Assembly: GCF_020883535.1 (NCBI RefSeq)
Contig: NZ_CP086654.1
Location: forward strand, 1,426,001 to 1,490,000
Direction of reading: 5' to 3'
DNA from: Staphylococcus ratti
Lineage (GTDB): Bacteria; Bacillota; Bacilli; Staphylococcales; Staphylococcaceae
DNA: 64,000 bases
The position numbers and the translations under genes were made by a program. Below the pieces are notes generated by a model. That model did no database searches. It was not told the origin of the DNA and saw only the letters and a program-made list of their open reading frames with translations. Numbering within the stretch: the stretch's first letter is position 1; each line of letters opens with the position of its first letter. Shown one piece after another: positions 50,961 to 62,230 of the stretch.

Positions 50961-51065
50961 TGATGACTTATGTTATCTCACCCTAAAAAATGAAGAACCT
51001 AAATTCACTGTAGTCTCGTCATTTTCTCTTTTCTTTTTTCTGTATTTCAGCTCATTTTAAAACAT

Positions 51066-51111
51066 ACATAAAGCACTTTAAACATTGTATGTGTACAACG
51101 TTCAAAGTGCT
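51066..51111 (-). terminator. Intrinsic terminator of ffh
   Basis: A long stem of AGCACTTT-AAC-TTGTA with its complement (51072-51111), then a T-rich run on the minus strand, 6 bp past the ffh stop. Confidence 0.8.
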
Positions 51112-51116
51112 ATGAA

Positions 51117-52484
51117 TTAAAATGGTAAGTTCATGCCTTTAAGCATGTTTTGCATTTGATTTTGTTTACCCTTTTTACCTTTACCGCCACCTGTGAATTG
51201 CTTCATCATTTTTTTCATATCATTAAATTGTTTCAGTAAACGGTTAACTTCTTGTAAAGAACGCCCTGAACCTGTAGCAATACGACGTTTACGTGAAATG
51301 TTTAATTTGTCAGGATTTTCACGTTCTCCAGGTGTCATAGATTGGATGATGGCTTTAATATGATCAATTTGCTTATCGCTCATTTTCAAATTATTGATGC
51401 CTTTAACTTTATTCATCCCTGGAATCATTTTCATAATATCATCTAGTGGACCCAAGTTTTTAACTTGATCAAGTTGCTCTAAGAAGTCTTCTAACGTAAA
51501 AGAAGAGTCTCGCATTTTCTTCTCTAAATCTTTTGCTTTCGTTTCATCTACGTCTTGTTGTGCTTTTTCGATGAGGCTTAAAACGTCTCCCATTCCAAGA
51601 ATACGAGAAGCCATTCGCTCAGGATGGAATAATTCTAAACCATCCATTTTTTCGCTCATACCGACAAACTTAATTGGTTTTTGCGTTACAGCACGAATAG
51701 ATAATGCAGCACCACCACGTGTGTCACCGTCAAGTTTAGTCAGTGTTACACCTGTCACATCTAATTGTTTATCAAATGAGTCAGCAACATTCACTGCATC
51801 TTGACCTGTCATTGCGTCAACAACCAACATAATTTCATCCGGTTTAGAGATTTCTTTAACTTCTTGAAGTTCATTCATTAACGCTTCATCGATATGCAAG
51901 CGACCTGCAGTATCAATAATTACAAAATCAAGATGTGCTTCTTTTGCGTGTTTTAAAGCATTCTCTACGATTTGTTGTGGCGGTACTTGATCGCCTTCAG
52001 AATAAACCGGGATATCAATTTGCTTACCTACTGTTTGCAATTGGTTAATGGCCGCTGGACGATAAATATCTCCTGCGACTAGTAATGGCTTTTTATTGTA
52101 TTTTTTACGCATTAAAAGTGCTAATTTACCTGCAGTCGTCGTTTTACCCGCACCTTGTAGTCCAACCATCATAATAACGGTTGGTGGCTTTTTAGCCATA
52201 TTAATGCGACTATTATCGCCACCCATTAATTCAGTAAGTTCTTCTTGTACAATTTTAATGACTTGTTGACCTGGTGTTAATGATTTCATGACATCAGAAC
52301 CTAAAGCACGTTCTGATACAGTGTTTACAAAGTTTTTAACTACTTTGAAGTTAACATCGGCTTCGAGTAATGCAAGACGTACTTCTCGCATCATCATTTT
52401 AATGTCAGCTTCAGTCACTTTACCTTTCCCTTTAATTTTCTGCATTGTTTCTTGCAGTCGACCGGATAGACCTTCAAATGCCAT
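51117..52484 (-). CDS. ffh: Signal recognition particle protein Ffh (SRP54)
   Basis: A 455-aa GTPase that binds 4.5S/scRNA and signal sequences. NG domain: GLQGAGKTTTAGKLA (G1), DTAGRLHID (G3), TKLDGDTRGGAAL. The Met-rich M domain (MKKMMKQFTGGGKGKKG, QNQMQNMLKGMNLPF) is at the C terminus. It forms an operon with ylxM. Confidence 0.99.
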   Translation of the reverse strand: MAFEGLSGRLQETMQKIKGKGKVTEADIKMMMREVRLALLEADVNFKVVKNFVNTVSERALGSDVMKSLTPGQQVIKIVQEELTELMGGDNSRINMAKKPPTVIMMVGLQGAGKTTTAGKLALLMRKKYNKKPLLVAGDIYRPAAINQLQTVGKQIDIPVYSEGDQVPPQQIVENALKHAKEAHLDFVIIDTAGRLHIDEALMNELQEVKEISKPDEIMLVVDAMTGQDAVNVADSFDKQLDVTGVTLTKLDGDTRGGAALSIRAVTQKPIKFVGMSEKMDGLELFHPERMASRILGMGDVLSLIEKAQQDVDETKAKDLEKKMRDSSFTLEDFLEQLDQVKNLGPLDDIMKMIPGMNKVKGINNLKMSDKQIDHIKAIIQSMTPGERENPDKLNISRKRRIATGSGRSLQEVNRLLKQFNDMKKMMKQFTGGGKGKKGKQNQMQNMLKGMNLPF

Positions 52485-52497
52485 AAAGTGACCCTCC

Positions 52498-52830
52498 TTA
52501 TTCTAAGTCTTCTAGTTCTTTAATATAGCGTTCCATTTGTTCTGGATTATTAAGAGATTGATGCATTAACTGATAAAGCTCTTGTCTTCGCGTAAAGCGA
52601 CGATATAAACCGAGCTTCGTTTCATAATCTTCTACTAAATCGCCAGTTCTTCTAATATTATCATAAACGGCTTGGCGACTCACATCAAATGTCTCTGCAA
52701 TTTCACTTAACGCATAGTCTTCTAAATAAAATAGTCGTAAATAATTGCGTTGTTTCTCTGTTAAAAGAGATTGATAAAAATCAAAAAGATAATTCATTCG
52801 TATGGTTTTAATTAACTCATTTTCGCTCAT
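52498..52830 (-). CDS. ylxM: SRP-associated DNA-binding protein YlxM
   Basis: A 110-aa sigma-70-region-4-like helix-turn-helix protein ([21 protein letters not shown]). In streptococci YlxM binds SRP components and affects Ffh GTPase activity. It overlaps ftsY by 14 bp and lies 13 bp before ffh, consistent with an SRP role. Confidence 0.95.
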   Translation of the reverse strand: MSENELIKTIRMNYLFDFYQSLLTEKQRNYLRLFYLEDYALSEIAETFDVSRQAVYDNIRRTGDLVEDYETKLGLYRRFTRRQELYQLMHQSLNNPEQMERYIKELEDLE

Positions 52831-54166
52831 CCGTCACGTCACCATTTTCACTTTCATCTGTCGCTACATTTTGTTCAATCATATCTGCAAATAAACCATA
52901 AACATAACTTTCAGCATTAAATGGTTGTAAATCATCTAATTTCTCACCAAGACCAACATATTTTACTGGAATGTGTAATTCATTACGTATCGCAAGCACG
53001 ATACCACCTTTCGCTGTACCATCTAACTTAGTTAAAACAATGCCTGTTACATCAGTCACTTCTTTAAATGCTTTTGCTTGTGCCAATGCATTTTGACCTG
53101 TTGTTGCGTCTAAACAAAGCAATACTTCATGTGGTGCTTCAGGAATCGAACGACCGATAACACGTTTTACTTTTTGAAGTTCATTCATTAAGTTTTGTTT
53201 ATTTTGAAGACGTCCAGCAGTATCACAAATTAAAATATCTACACCTTTATTTTTAGCTGCATTAATAGCATCATACATGACAGCTGCAGGGTCTGAACCT
53301 TCATTTTGGCGTATAACTTCAACGCCCACTCGGTCACCCCACACTTGTAGTTGTTCAATGGCACCAGCACGGAAAGTATCTCCGGCAGCCAACATCACTT
53401 TTTTTCCTTGTTCTTGATAGCGATGTGCTAATTTACCAATTGTTGTCGTTTTACCAACGCCATTGACACCTACCATTAAAATAACATTGAGGCGATTTTC
53501 TTCTAAATTCATTTCTTCAGCTTTATCGTCTTCTTGATGATAAATTTCAACCATCTTTTCAACGATTGTTTCACGTAAGTTTTCTGTTTCAGTCACATTG
53601 CGACGTTTCGCTTCCATGCGCAATTCATCTACAAGTTCCATCACTGTATTAAAACCTACGTCTGCTTGGATCAACATTTCTTCTAATGCTTCAAAGAAAT
53701 CTTCGTCAACGGTACGATAATGTGCAATGAGATTATTCAATTGTGTTTGGAAATTTTCACGTGATTTTTCTAGGCCATCACGGAATTTAGCACCTATTTT
53801 TTGAGCTTCAATTTCCTCAAATTCTTCAATAGACATTAAGCCATCGTCTTCGAAATCATCATCCCAACTTTGGTCTGTCCAGTCAATTTCTTTTGCTTTT
53901 AATTTTTTCTTTTTACGCGGAGATGTTGGTGTTTCATTTTGCGCTTCTTCTGATAAATGGGGTTTATGAGATTCCGCGTCATGGGCTTGTTCAGGTTGCG
54001 CATCATCTTTTAATGTTTGAGGTTCAGTCTCTTGATTTTGGTCACGCCATTCTACTTCTTCATGCGTTCCTTTTTGGCGTTCTGATTCAAAATCATCTGT
54101 TTTTCCAAAATCATTTTCAATATCTCGTCCACTAAATTTATCTTTGAGTCGTTTAAAAAAGCTCAT
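52817..54166 (-). CDS. ftsY: SRP receptor FtsY
   Basis: A 449-aa GTPase that receives SRP-ribosome complexes at the membrane. A long acidic N-terminal A domain (about residues 1-125, rich in Asp/Glu/Gln) is followed by the NG domain: [34 protein letters not shown]. The ATG directly follows the smc stop codon with AGGAGG inside the end of smc, so translation is coupled. Confidence 0.98.
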   Translation of the reverse strand: MSFFKRLKDKFSGRDIENDFGKTDDFESERQKGTHEEVEWRDQNQETEPQTLKDDAQPEQAHDAESHKPHLSEEAQNETPTSPRKKKKLKAKEIDWTDQSWDDDFEDDGLMSIEEFEEIEAQKIGAKFRDGLEKSRENFQTQLNNLIAHYRTVDEDFFEALEEMLIQADVGFNTVMELVDELRMEAKRRNVTETENLRETIVEKMVEIYHQEDDKAEEMNLEENRLNVILMVGVNGVGKTTTIGKLAHRYQEQGKKVMLAAGDTFRAGAIEQLQVWGDRVGVEVIRQNEGSDPAAVMYDAINAAKNKGVDILICDTAGRLQNKQNLMNELQKVKRVIGRSIPEAPHEVLLCLDATTGQNALAQAKAFKEVTDVTGIVLTKLDGTAKGGIVLAIRNELHIPVKYVGLGEKLDDLQPFNAESYVYGLFADMIEQNVATDESENGDVTDERK

Positions 54167-57100
54167 CTATTCTTGTTCCTCCTTCATGACATCATCAATT
54201 GTATTTAAGTTGACACTGACTAATCGTGACACACCTAATTCTTGCATCGTAACACCGTATAATCGATCACACATTTCCATTGTACCTTTACGATGCGTAA
54301 TCACAATAAATTGTGTCTCGTTTGATAAATCACGTAAAAACTGCGCGTAACGTACAACATTTGCTTCATCTAATGCAGCTTCTACCTCATCTAGTATAAC
54401 AAATGGTGCCGATCTTACTTTTAATAATGCAAATAATAATGCAATCGCACTTAACGCACGTTCACCACCACTTAATAAAGATAAATGCTGTAGTTTCTTT
54501 CCTGGTGGTTGGACTTTTATATCAACGCCTGCTGTTAAATAATCTTCATCTGTTAAACTAAGTGTCGCTTCTCCACCACCAAATAACACTTTAAAGACAT
54601 CTGAGAAATGCTTTTGAACTGCATGAAATGTAGTACTAAAACGGTCTGTCACTTCTGCATCCATCTCTGAAATAATTTGTTCTAAAGTCGTTTTTGCTTC
54701 TCGTAAATCATCACGTTGCGTAGATAAAAACGTGTAACGTTCATTCACTTCTTCAAATTGTTCAATGGCATTTAAATTAACAGGTCCCAGTTCGTCAATT
54801 GTCATTTGTGTCAATTTTACTTTTTGACGTAGCGCTGACATGTCCTCATCGACTGTAGCATAATGTTCGTGCGCATATTTAAAAGTCATATGATACTTTT
54901 CATCTAAATGCGTTAACGCATGGTCAATCAAGACATCTAACCTAGATTGTGCCGCTTTGATGTCTTGATACTGGTTTTCTATACTTAACAATTTTTGATG
55001 ACTTGCTTCGAGTGCCTTTTCATTAGATTCAATGAGTTGTTCTGTTTCTAGACGTTGTTGACGTAATGTATCTTGTTCTTCTAAAAGTACACTTTTTTCA
55101 TTTTGAATCGCTTTAATTTTATCATCTAATGCTGTCAAAGTCGTCCCATCATTCACTTCATCTGAATTAACCAATTCGTATTGTTCTACTAATCTTTGTT
55201 GTTGAGTAGCAATTGACGCACAATCATTTTCTAGACGTCGTTGTTCAGATTGTTGTGATTTGAGACGTTCCTTTACAACGGCTAAGTCAGATTGTTTCTG
55301 ATGTAACGTTTGTTGTAGTGTAGTTTGTTTTTCTTTATCTTCTTTTGACTGTGTCGTTAAAGTTTGAATTTGATGGTTAAGCGTTTCTAGTTGTGCAGCG
55401 ATTTGCGCTTTTTCTTCTTTTTTCGCTTGTAATGTCGCTTCACTTTGTGCGCTTTGATAACCGTCATTCATTTCAAATTCAAATTCTTCATGTTCCGCTT
55501 TTAAGCGTTGCTCAATTTCATGATGGCGATCTTGTTCTAACGATAAATCATGAATCGCATGTTTTAAATGATTATGCTGTTGTTGTATTTTAAGATATTC
55601 TTCACTCAATTCATTTTGCGTTTGTTGGTGTGTTTGGCATTGCGTTTCTAATGCGCGCGTCTGTGTTAAATATGATTCCAATTGTGTCTCAAGACGTTGT
55701 AAATCTTGTTTTTGACTTAGAATGGATTGTTTTTGTTGAGCACCTCCACCAGTCATTGAGCCACCTGGATTTACAACATCTCCTTCAAGCGTGACGATGC
55801 GCACTTTGTATTGTAGTCGTCGTGCAATTGCATTTGCACTTTCAATCGTATTGGCGATAATCGTACGTCCTAATAAATTTTGGATAACCGCTTCATATTT
55901 TTTTTGTGTGTCTACAACCTCGCTTGCAATCGCGACAAACCCTTCTTGTGTTGAAGCTTGTTGTTTTAGCGTTGTATCCAATTGTTTTGGCTTAATGACG
56001 GAGAGTGGTAAAAACGTCGCACGTCCTGATTTTTTTTGTTTTAAATAATGAATGGCATGACGGGCCGCACCTTCATCTTCAACGATAATATGTTGCATGC
56101 TTGCTCCTAAAGCGGTTTCAATCGCCACAGTCATTTCAGCTGACACGTTAATATTTTGTGCCACTGCACCATGGATGCCATCAAGCTGTTTGGCATTTAA
56201 TACTGCTTTGACACCTTGATAAAAATATGACATATCATTATCACGCATACGTAAACCTTCAATCCGTGATTTTAACTTATCTGTGTAGCGATAAGCTTGA
56301 TACAATTTGTCTTCTGAATCTTTATGTGCCGCTTTAGAATCTGCTAATTTAACTTCAATTTGTTTATTTTGTTTTAATACAGCATTTAATTGCGTCTCTT
56401 TTTCTGTTTTTTGACTTTCAATTTCTGAAATACGTTTTTGTGCTTCTTTTAACTGTTCGTAAGCCTCAGAAAGCCTAGAATCCAAGCGTGATTGTTTTAC
56501 TTTATGCTCTTGAATCGTACGCTCTAAAAAACGTATGTCATTATTGATTTCAGATTGTTTCGTAATGGATTCATAATATTGATCTTTTAAGCTTTCCAAA
56601 TCTGCTTCGCTTGTCGCATCATCGCTTTGGCATTTCGCTTCAAGTTGATGAATCTCAGAAACTAACGCTTGCTTTTGTGTTTTTAAAGATTCAATCGTAG
56701 CAATAACGTCTGTTTTTTGACTTTCGATTTGCTGTTGCTGTTGTGTTAAAGTTTCTTGTTCTTCTTCAATTCGCGCATTTGCTTGAGATTGATTTTTTTG
56801 ACGTTCTTCAATGAGCTTGTACTGTCCTGTCAACTTCTCAACATTTTCAGTTGTTGTAATCAACTTACTGTTAAGGGTTTCTAAACTTTGGTCAATTTGA
56901 TAACGTTCACCTTTTGTTTTTTGGATGAGACGTGTCACATCTGACTTTTTAGTCTGTACTTTTTCTTGTTCACTTTTTAAGTCATTTAAAGATTGGTCAT
57001 GGGTATTAATTTGGTTTTGATAAGCTTCAATATCGTAAACTGTAACACGTATATCGCTATCTTTGAGTGTGTCTGATAATTGTAAATATTCTTTAGCGAT

Positions 57101-57733
57101 GGCCGCTTCTTCTTTTAATGGTTCTACACGCCCTTCTAAATCATATAAAATATCTTCGACACGGTTTAAATTTTCTTCTGTTTGCCCTAATTTTTCTTCT
57201 GAAGCGGCTTTACGCTTTTTATATTTTAATACGCCTGCAGATTCTTCGATAATTTGTCTACGATCCGTAGGTTTTGCATTTAACACCTCATCAACACGAC
57301 CTTGTGAAATAATGCTAAAGGCTTCTTTACCTAAACCAGAATCCAAAAACAATTCCACAACATCTTTAAGGCGTTGACGTTCATTATTAATAAAAAATGC
57401 ACTTTCACCACTTCTATATAATCGTCGTGTCACAGTCACCGTTTCAGAGTCGATATTCAATAATCCTTTTTGGTTATCGAGTTGCAATTGGACTTCTGCA
57501 AAGTTTTGGGCATTGCGATGTTTCGCACCTGAGAAGATGACATCTTCCATTTTACTCCCACGTAAAGATTTAGCAGACTGTTCGCCAAGCACCCATTTAA
57601 TCGCATCCGTAATATTACTTTTACCACTCCCATTGGGTCCTACAATGGCAGTCACACCTTTATCAAATTGGACTTGTGTTGGCTTTGCGAAAGATTTAAA
57701 TCCTAATACATCGATCGATTTTAAATAGACCAT
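54167..57733 (-). CDS. smc: Chromosome segregation ATPase SMC
   Basis: An 1188-aa condensin subunit. Walker A GPNGSGKS is at residues 32-39. Two long coiled coils flank a hinge (about 500-665) that ends in GGSMTGGG. The C-terminal ABC signature LSGGERALSAIALLFA and Walker B PFVILDEVEAALDE are intact. It organises and segregates the chromosome with ScpA/ScpB (not in this window). Between rnc and ftsY, as in S. aureus. Confidence 0.99.
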   Translation of the reverse strand: MVYLKSIDVLGFKSFAKPTQVQFDKGVTAIVGPNGSGKSNITDAIKWVLGEQSAKSLRGSKMEDVIFSGAKHRNAQNFAEVQLQLDNQKGLLNIDSETVTVTRRLYRSGESAFFINNERQRLKDVVELFLDSGLGKEAFSIISQGRVDEVLNAKPTDRRQIIEESAGVLKYKKRKAASEEKLGQTEENLNRVEDILYDLEGRVEPLKEEAAIAKEYLQLSDTLKDSDIRVTVYDIEAYQNQINTHDQSLNDLKSEQEKVQTKKSDVTRLIQKTKGERYQIDQSLETLNSKLITTTENVEKLTGQYKLIEERQKNQSQANARIEEEQETLTQQQQQIESQKTDVIATIESLKTQKQALVSEIHQLEAKCQSDDATSEADLESLKDQYYESITKQSEINNDIRFLERTIQEHKVKQSRLDSRLSEAYEQLKEAQKRISEIESQKTEKETQLNAVLKQNKQIEVKLADSKAAHKDSEDKLYQAYRYTDKLKSRIEGLRMRDNDMSYFYQGVKAVLNAKQLDGIHGAVAQNINVSAEMTVAIETALGASMQHIIVEDEGAARHAIHYLKQKKSGRATFLPLSVIKPKQLDTTLKQQASTQEGFVAIASEVVDTQKKYEAVIQNLLGRTIIANTIESANAIARRLQYKVRIVTLEGDVVNPGGSMTGGGAQQKQSILSQKQDLQRLETQLESYLTQTRALETQCQTHQQTQNELSEEYLKIQQQHNHLKHAIHDLSLEQDRHHEIEQRLKAEHEEFEFEMNDGYQSAQSEATLQAKKEEKAQIAAQLETLNHQIQTLTTQSKEDKEKQTTLQQTLHQKQSDLAVVKERLKSQQSEQRRLENDCASIATQQQRLVEQYELVNSDEVNDGTTLTALDDKIKAIQNEKSVLLEEQDTLRQQRLETEQLIESNEKALEASHQKLLSIENQYQDIKAAQSRLDVLIDHALTHLDEKYHMTFKYAHEHYATVDEDMSALRQKVKLTQMTIDELGPVNLNAIEQFEEVNERYTFLSTQRDDLREAKTTLEQIISEMDAEVTDRFSTTFHAVQKHFSDVFKVLFGGGEATLSLTDEDYLTAGVDIKVQPPGKKLQHLSLLSGGERALSAIALLFALLKVRSAPFVILDEVEAALDEANVVRYAQFLRDLSNETQFIVITHRKGTMEMCDRLYGVTMQELGVSRLVSVNLNTIDDVMKEEQE

Positions 57734-57736
57734 AAG

Positions 57737-58468
57737 CTACTCCTTGTTTGACAATTGCAATAATGCTTTTTCTGCTGCTTTTTGTTCAGACTCTTTTTTA
57801 GTACGGCCTATACCTGAAGCAACTGCTTCATTATCAAGCAACACTTCTGATGTAAACTGTCTATGGTGCGCCGGCCCATCTTCTTTAATTGTGCGGTAAG
57901 ATACTGTGCTACGTAGCGTTTGATGCGCCATTTCCTGTAACTCTGTTTTAAAATCAACGACCCCACTTAATGCATTGTCTTCAACGTAAGGGAAAATAAT
58001 CGCATTTGCAAATCGTTCTACAATTTCAAGCCCTTGATCTAGATAAAGAGCTCCGATAAACGCTTCAAAAACATCTGCCACTAAAGCAGGTCTCGTTCGA
58101 CCACCTGTTTTTTCTTCGCCTTTTCCTAATAAAATGAGTTGATTTAATTTAATTTTATTCGCAAATATTACAAGTGATGGTTCACACACTATCGTTGCAC
58201 GCATTTTCGTCAGGTCACCCTCTGGAACATTAGGGTATTTCTCATATAAAAAGCGTGATACCGTCAATTCTAATACTGCGTCTCCTAAAAATTCTAAACG
58301 CTCATTGTGGCTTAAGCGCTCCATATTAAAATCATTAATAAAGCTCGAATGTGAAAAGGCTTGTTGATAAATTTCTAAATTACGAAAGGGTATATCAAGC
58401 TCCTTCATCTTTTGTTTAAAATCATGCTCAAATGCTTTTATTAGGGTGTGTTTTCGTAATTTCGCCAT
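57737..58468 (-). CDS. rnc: Ribonuclease III
   Basis: A 243-aa double-strand-specific endoribonuclease for rRNA processing and antisense-RNA turnover. The signature [14 protein letters not shown] (about residues 48-61) holds the metal ligands, with [14 protein letters not shown] double-stranded-RNA-binding domain occupies the last 70 residues. It is 3 bp before smc. Confidence 0.98.
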   Translation of the reverse strand: MAKLRKHTLIKAFEHDFKQKMKELDIPFRNLEIYQQAFSHSSFINDFNMERLSHNERLEFLGDAVLELTVSRFLYEKYPNVPEGDLTKMRATIVCEPSLVIFANKIKLNQLILLGKGEEKTGGRTRPALVADVFEAFIGALYLDQGLEIVERFANAIIFPYVEDNALSGVVDFKTELQEMAHQTLRSTVSYRTIKEDGPAHHRQFTSEVLLDNEAVASGIGRTKKESEQKAAEKALLQLSNKE

Positions 58469-58539
58469 TGAGTATCCTCCATTTTCAAATCATCTTCTTT
58501 TTTGATGCTCTATTTTATAAATTCCACTTATGATTAGTA

Positions 58540-58569
58540 AAAAATCTGAGCCGAGAGAACGACTCAGAT
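58540..58569 (-). terminator. Terminator of acpP
   Basis: ATCTGAG-CG pairs with CG-CTCAGAT around a 6-nt loop, followed by TTTTTT on the minus strand, 8 bp past acpP. Confidence 0.9.
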
Positions 58570-58577
58570 GAAAAGAA

Positions 58578-58811
58578 TTATTTTTCAAGTGTATTAATGT
58601 AATTCACAGCATCTCCAACTGTGTTGATTTTTTCAGCTTCTTCATCAGGAATCTCTGTACCGAATTCATCTTCTAATTCCATTACTAATTCAGCAATGTC
58701 AAGTGAATCTGCGCCTAAATCATCTTTGAATGAAGCATCTTCAGTAACCTTGTCAGCATCAACGCCTAAACGGTCAACGATGATATCTTTTACTTTATCG
58801 AAGTTTTCCAC
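58578..58811 (-). CDS. acpP: Acyl carrier protein
   Basis: A 77-aa acidic carrier of growing acyl chains. The phosphopantetheine site is Ser36 in [11 protein letters not shown]. It sits at the end of the fapR-plsX-fabD-fabG run, 176 bp from fabG. The ribosome-binding site AAAGGAGGTG is very strong, as expected for an abundant protein. Confidence 0.99.
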   Translation of the reverse strand: MENFDKVKDIIVDRLGVDADKVTEDASFKDDLGADSLDIAELVMELEDEFGTEIPDEEAEKINTVGDAVNYINTLEK

Positions 58812-58987
58812 AGTGTTTCACCTCCTTTAAAAGTCGAAGTATTTTATACTTTCAATGACTATTGAATAGAAATACCAGACTTTTTTATTTTGCCATTTTA
58901 TCCGCATAAATACAACCATTCTCCAACAAAATCTCGTCGATTTTAAGTGTATCAAACCTTAATGGTTAATGATGGATAAAACGTATC

Positions 58988-59725
58988 TTATTCCATATGC
59001 ATGCCACCATTTACATGAATTGTTTGTCCAGTAATGTATTTAGCTTTATCAGATGCTAAAAAGGCAACAGTATGTGCAATATCTTTATCTTCGCCAAATT
59101 GACCTAAAGGAATTTGTGTTTTCATATTCGCTTTTAATTCATCGCTTAAAGCGTCAGTCATATCTGAAACAATAAAACCTGGTGCAACGGCATTTACAGT
59201 GATTTGACGTGAAGCCAATTCGCGAGCTGCAGTTTTCGTCATGCCAATCACTCCAGCTTTTGAAGCCACATAGTTGATTTGACCTGGGTTACCTACCGAA
59301 CCTACGATACTTGTTAAGTTAATAATACGTCCGCCTTTTTGACGTAACATTTGTGGCGTTACTTTTTGAATACAATTAAAGACACCTTTCAAATTTGTAT
59401 CAATCACGTCGTCCCACTCGTGTTCTTTCATGCGCATTAACAAGTTATCTCGTGTAATACCTGCATTATTGACTAAAACATCGACTGAGCCAAATTGACT
59501 TACAACTTCTTTAATCATTGTTTTAACTTCATCAGGATTTGCTACGTTTGCTTGAATTGCAAATGCATCAACACCTTTTGATTTAATACTTTCTACAACA
59601 GCTTCTGCTTTTTCTTTATTGCCTGCATAGTTAACCGCAACGTTAAATCCTTCATCAGCTAATTGCAATGCGATGCTGCGTCCAATACCACGTGACGCAC
59701 CTGTTACTAATGCTACTTTAGTCAT
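58988..59725 (-). CDS. fabG: 3-oxoacyl-ACP reductase FabG
   Basis: A 245-aa short-chain dehydrogenase for the first reduction step of fatty-acid elongation. NADPH loop TGASRGIG (residues 8-15), [13 protein letters not shown], and the catalytic Ser-Tyr-Lys in LTSIVG...YVASKAG. It overlaps fabD by 8 bp. Confidence 0.98.
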   Translation of the reverse strand: MTKVALVTGASRGIGRSIALQLADEGFNVAVNYAGNKEKAEAVVESIKSKGVDAFAIQANVANPDEVKTMIKEVVSQFGSVDVLVNNAGITRDNLLMRMKEHEWDDVIDTNLKGVFNCIQKVTPQMLRQKGGRIINLTSIVGSVGNPGQINYVASKAGVIGMTKTAARELASRQITVNAVAPGFIVSDMTDALSDELKANMKTQIPLGQFGEDKDIAHTVAFLASDKAKYITGQTIHVNGGMHME

Positions 59726-60644
59726 GTTTTAACCATTCCTTTACATCTTCAATCGTTTGAATTGAAGTTAATTTTACATTTCTATCTATTTTTTTTACTA
59801 AACCAGATAATACTTTACCCGGACCGATTTCAACAAAATGATCCGCACCTTGCTCAATTAACCATTCTACAGAATCGATAAATTGCACCGGTGAATACAA
59901 TTGTTTAATCATATTCTCATGAATCGTTGCTGCTGCTTGTTCACCCTTTGCATGTACATTTTGAACTACCGGCACTTCCGCATCAGACCATTCAAATGTT
60001 GACGTATACGCTTCAAAATCATTTTCGATAACTTGCATCATTGAGGAGTGGAATGGACCAGAAACTTGCAGTGGCATCACACGTTTAGCGCCAAACGCTT
60101 TGCCTTTTGACGCAAATTCATCAATTTTAGATTTATGACCAGAAACAACAATTTGGCCTGGGCAATTGATATTTGCTGGTTCTACAATTGCTTCTTTAGT
60201 GGAAAGTTGTTCACAAATGGACTTGACTTCATCAAATGATAAGCCTAGTACTGCAGCCATACTCCCTACGCCATCTGGAAAAGCTTCAGCCATCAAAGCA
60301 CCACGACGTCTCACAATTTTAATCACGTCTTCAAACTTTAATACGCCACTCATCACTAAACTAGAATATTCACCTAAACTGTGCCCAATTGTAAAATCTG
60401 CTTTAGGTCTACCCATTGCTTCATACAAAGCGATGCTGTGTGCAAGTAAGGCTGGCTGTGTGTTCTCAGTTTGCCCTAAAACACCTTGCTCATCTTTGAA
60501 CATCGTATTTAACAAATCAAAATCTACAGCTGCCTGCGCTTGATTTAAAATATGTGTTGCTGCTTCATCTGTTTGATATAAGTCTTCGGCCATACCAACT
60601 TTTTGGGCCCCTTGGCCTGGAAACATAAATACCGTTTTACCCAT
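59718..60644 (-). CDS. fabD: Malonyl-CoA:ACP transacylase FabD
   Basis: A 308-aa enzyme loading malonyl onto [14 protein letters not shown] is at the N terminus, the nucleophile Ser89 is in [10 protein letters not shown], and the catalytic His is in SGPFHSSMM. Overlaps both plsX and fabG by 8 bp, so the operon is tightly coupled. Confidence 0.98.
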   Translation of the reverse strand: MGKTVFMFPGQGAQKVGMAEDLYQTDEAATHILNQAQAAVDFDLLNTMFKDEQGVLGQTENTQPALLAHSIALYEAMGRPKADFTIGHSLGEYSSLVMSGVLKFEDVIKIVRRRGALMAEAFPDGVGSMAAVLGLSFDEVKSICEQLSTKEAIVEPANINCPGQIVVSGHKSKIDEFASKGKAFGAKRVMPLQVSGPFHSSMMQVIENDFEAYTSTFEWSDAEVPVVQNVHAKGEQAAATIHENMIKQLYSPVQFIDSVEWLIEQGADHFVEIGPGKVLSGLVKKIDRNVKLTSIQTIEDVKEWLKHD

Positions 60645-61623
60645 GATTTTCTCCTACCTTTTCACGCATCGTTTCTACAATTTTAGTTTCACTTGCAATT
60701 TTAGCCTGTCTAATTGCAGAATAAAACGCTTTAGCATTGGAACTTCCGTGTGCTTTAACGACCACACCATCAAGTCCTAACAACACTGAACCTCCATATT
60801 CAGCATAGTCTAACTGTTTCGCAATCGCCTTAATGTCATTTTTCATAACTAATACAGCAATTTTATTTTTAAGTTTGGACAATAACGTACTTTTAATGAT
60901 TTTTCCAAAAGACTTAGCAATACCTTCTAAATTTTTAAGTATCATATTTCCAGTATAACCGTCTGTAACGATGACATCTGCCTCATCTTCCAACATAGAT
61001 TTAGCTTCAATGTTGCCCACAAAGTGAATGGATTGAGACTCATTTAATAAAGTAAATGCTTGTTTCGTTAATGCGTTTCCTTTTTGTGCTTCTGTTCCGA
61101 TATTGAGCAATGCTACACGTGGCTGTGCAATATTACGCACATTTTGGGCATAAATTTGTCCTAAAATCGCATTTTGGTACAAATGTTCAGCTTTAGCATC
61201 CGCATTCGCACCGACGTCTAAAAAGACTACACCTCGACCTTTTACGGTTGGAAGCGTCACAACAAGCGCGGGTCTTGCAACTCCTGGCAAACGTCCAACA
61301 ATAAATAAACCTGCTGACATTAAAGCCCCTGTATTCCCTGCAGAAACACACGCCATCGCCTCACCATGTTTTACTGATTCCGCCATTTTAACCATAGAAC
61401 TATCTTTTTTACGCTTAATAGCTCTTACTGGTTCATCTTCCATTGTGATTTCTTCAGATGTATGACGAACGTGTACACGTGGATGATTGATGGTGCATTG
61501 CTTTTCATCACCAAATAAAAGTATTTCTAAATCTTCAAATTCCTCCACTGCTTTTTCAACTGCTTCAAGTACAATATTCGGAGCCTCATCTCCGCCCATC
61601 ATATCAACAGCAATTTTAATCAT
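60637..61623 (-). CDS. plsX: Phosphate acyltransferase PlsX
   Basis: A 328-aa enzyme making acyl-phosphate from acyl-ACP for phospholipid synthesis. The ATG at 61623 ([20 protein letters not shown]) gives the S. aureus length; upstream Met codons are too close to the ribosome-binding site or overlap fap[34 protein letters not shown] and [20 protein letters not shown] are family motifs. Confidence 0.97.
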   Translation of the reverse strand: MIKIAVDMMGGDEAPNIVLEAVEKAVEEFEDLEILLFGDEKQCTINHPRVHVRHTSEEITMEDEPVRAIKRKKDSSMVKMAESVKHGEAMACVSAGNTGALMSAGLFIVGRLPGVARPALVVTLPTVKGRGVVFLDVGANADAKAEHLYQNAILGQIYAQNVRNIAQPRVALLNIGTEAQKGNALTKQAFTLLNESQSIHFVGNIEAKSMLEDEADVIVTDGYTGNMILKNLEGIAKSFGKIIKSTLLSKLKNKIAVLVMKNDIKAIAKQLDYAEYGGSVLLGLDGVVVKAHGSSNAKAFYSAIRQAKIASETKIVETMREKVGENHG

Positions 61624-61624
61624 G

Positions 61625-62185
61625 TTATTCATCCTCACTTATGTAATACATTTTAAATATTCCTTCAAAAACTTTCGTTTTATTAACAAAAGAACGCACA
61701 GTCATTTCATAATATTTGTCATCGTGTTGTTCTACGTTCGCTTCTGCAATCACAACATCACCTAAATATACAGGTTTAACAAAATGAATATGGCTTTCTT
61801 TTGTGAGCACCGACTCATGTTGTACAAGCGCTACACATAAGGAATTCGCTTGCGCAAATACTACGTGACCTCTTGCAACACGATTCCGAGAAAAAACATC
61901 ATCACGTGTAATCGTATAAATTGATTTCGCTTGTTGGTTTGCTGTCAAATCAACGACATCACCAATAATATCTTTATCTTCAAGAGAGCTAATGTTTTGG
62001 TATTGGTCTTTTGCCACCTGTTTGACACGCTCTCTTAATTCAGGAATGTTGAGCTGGCTTCTATCAAGCCGAATTGTTTGAATACTCACTTCATACATTT
62101 CGCTCAAAGCTTGATCTGTTATAAAGGGATTCTGCTGAATGGTCCTCTCAATCATTTCTCGACGTTCATTTTTTGTTCGCTTCAT
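61625..62185 (-). CDS. fapR: Fatty-acid and phospholipid biosynthesis repressor FapR
   Basis: A malonyl-CoA-sensing repressor of 186 aa from the ATG at 62185 ([11 protein letters not shown]), which has GGAG upstream; the ATG at 62200 has none and abuts the operator. N-terminal helix-turn-helix ([26 protein letters not shown]) and C-terminal hot-dog effector domain ([17 protein letters not shown]). It heads the plsX-fabD-fabG-acpP operon and is expected to repress itself. Confidence 0.96.
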   Translation of the reverse strand: MKRTKNERREMIERTIQQNPFITDQALSEMYEVSIQTIRLDRSQLNIPELRERVKQVAKDQYQNISSLEDKDIIGDVVDLTANQQAKSIYTITRDDVFSRNRVARGHVVFAQANSLCVALVQHESVLTKESHIHFVKPVYLGDVVIAEANVEQHDDKYYEMTVRSFVNKTKVFEGIFKMYYISEDE

Positions 62186-62200
62186 GTTTCGCCACTCCAT

Positions 62201-62217
62201 TTAGTACCAAGTCTTAA
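62201..62217. promoter_or_regulatory. FapR operator
   Basis: TTAGTACCAAGTCTTAA closely matches the FapR palindrome (TTAGTAC-CNNG-TACTAA type) with two differences in the right half. It lies in the fapR 5' UTR, just upstream of the start codon. Confidence 0.75.
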
Positions 62218-62230
62218 CGTACTTAATCCC

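Larger units (their letters stand above)
50029..50999. mobile_element. ISL3-derived remnant, copy 2, with target-site duplication
   Basis: A 971-bp element in the same orientation as copy 1. Its left end GGCTGTACACTTTATATGG and inverted right end GGTTCTTCATTTTTTAGGG match at most positions. Flanks TAAATTTA (50021-50028) and TAAATTCA (51000-51007) match at 7 of 8 positions, the 8-bp duplication size of ISL3 elements. It lies between the ffh terminator and the rpsP promoter. The transposase is too short and broken to act. Confidence 0.75.
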
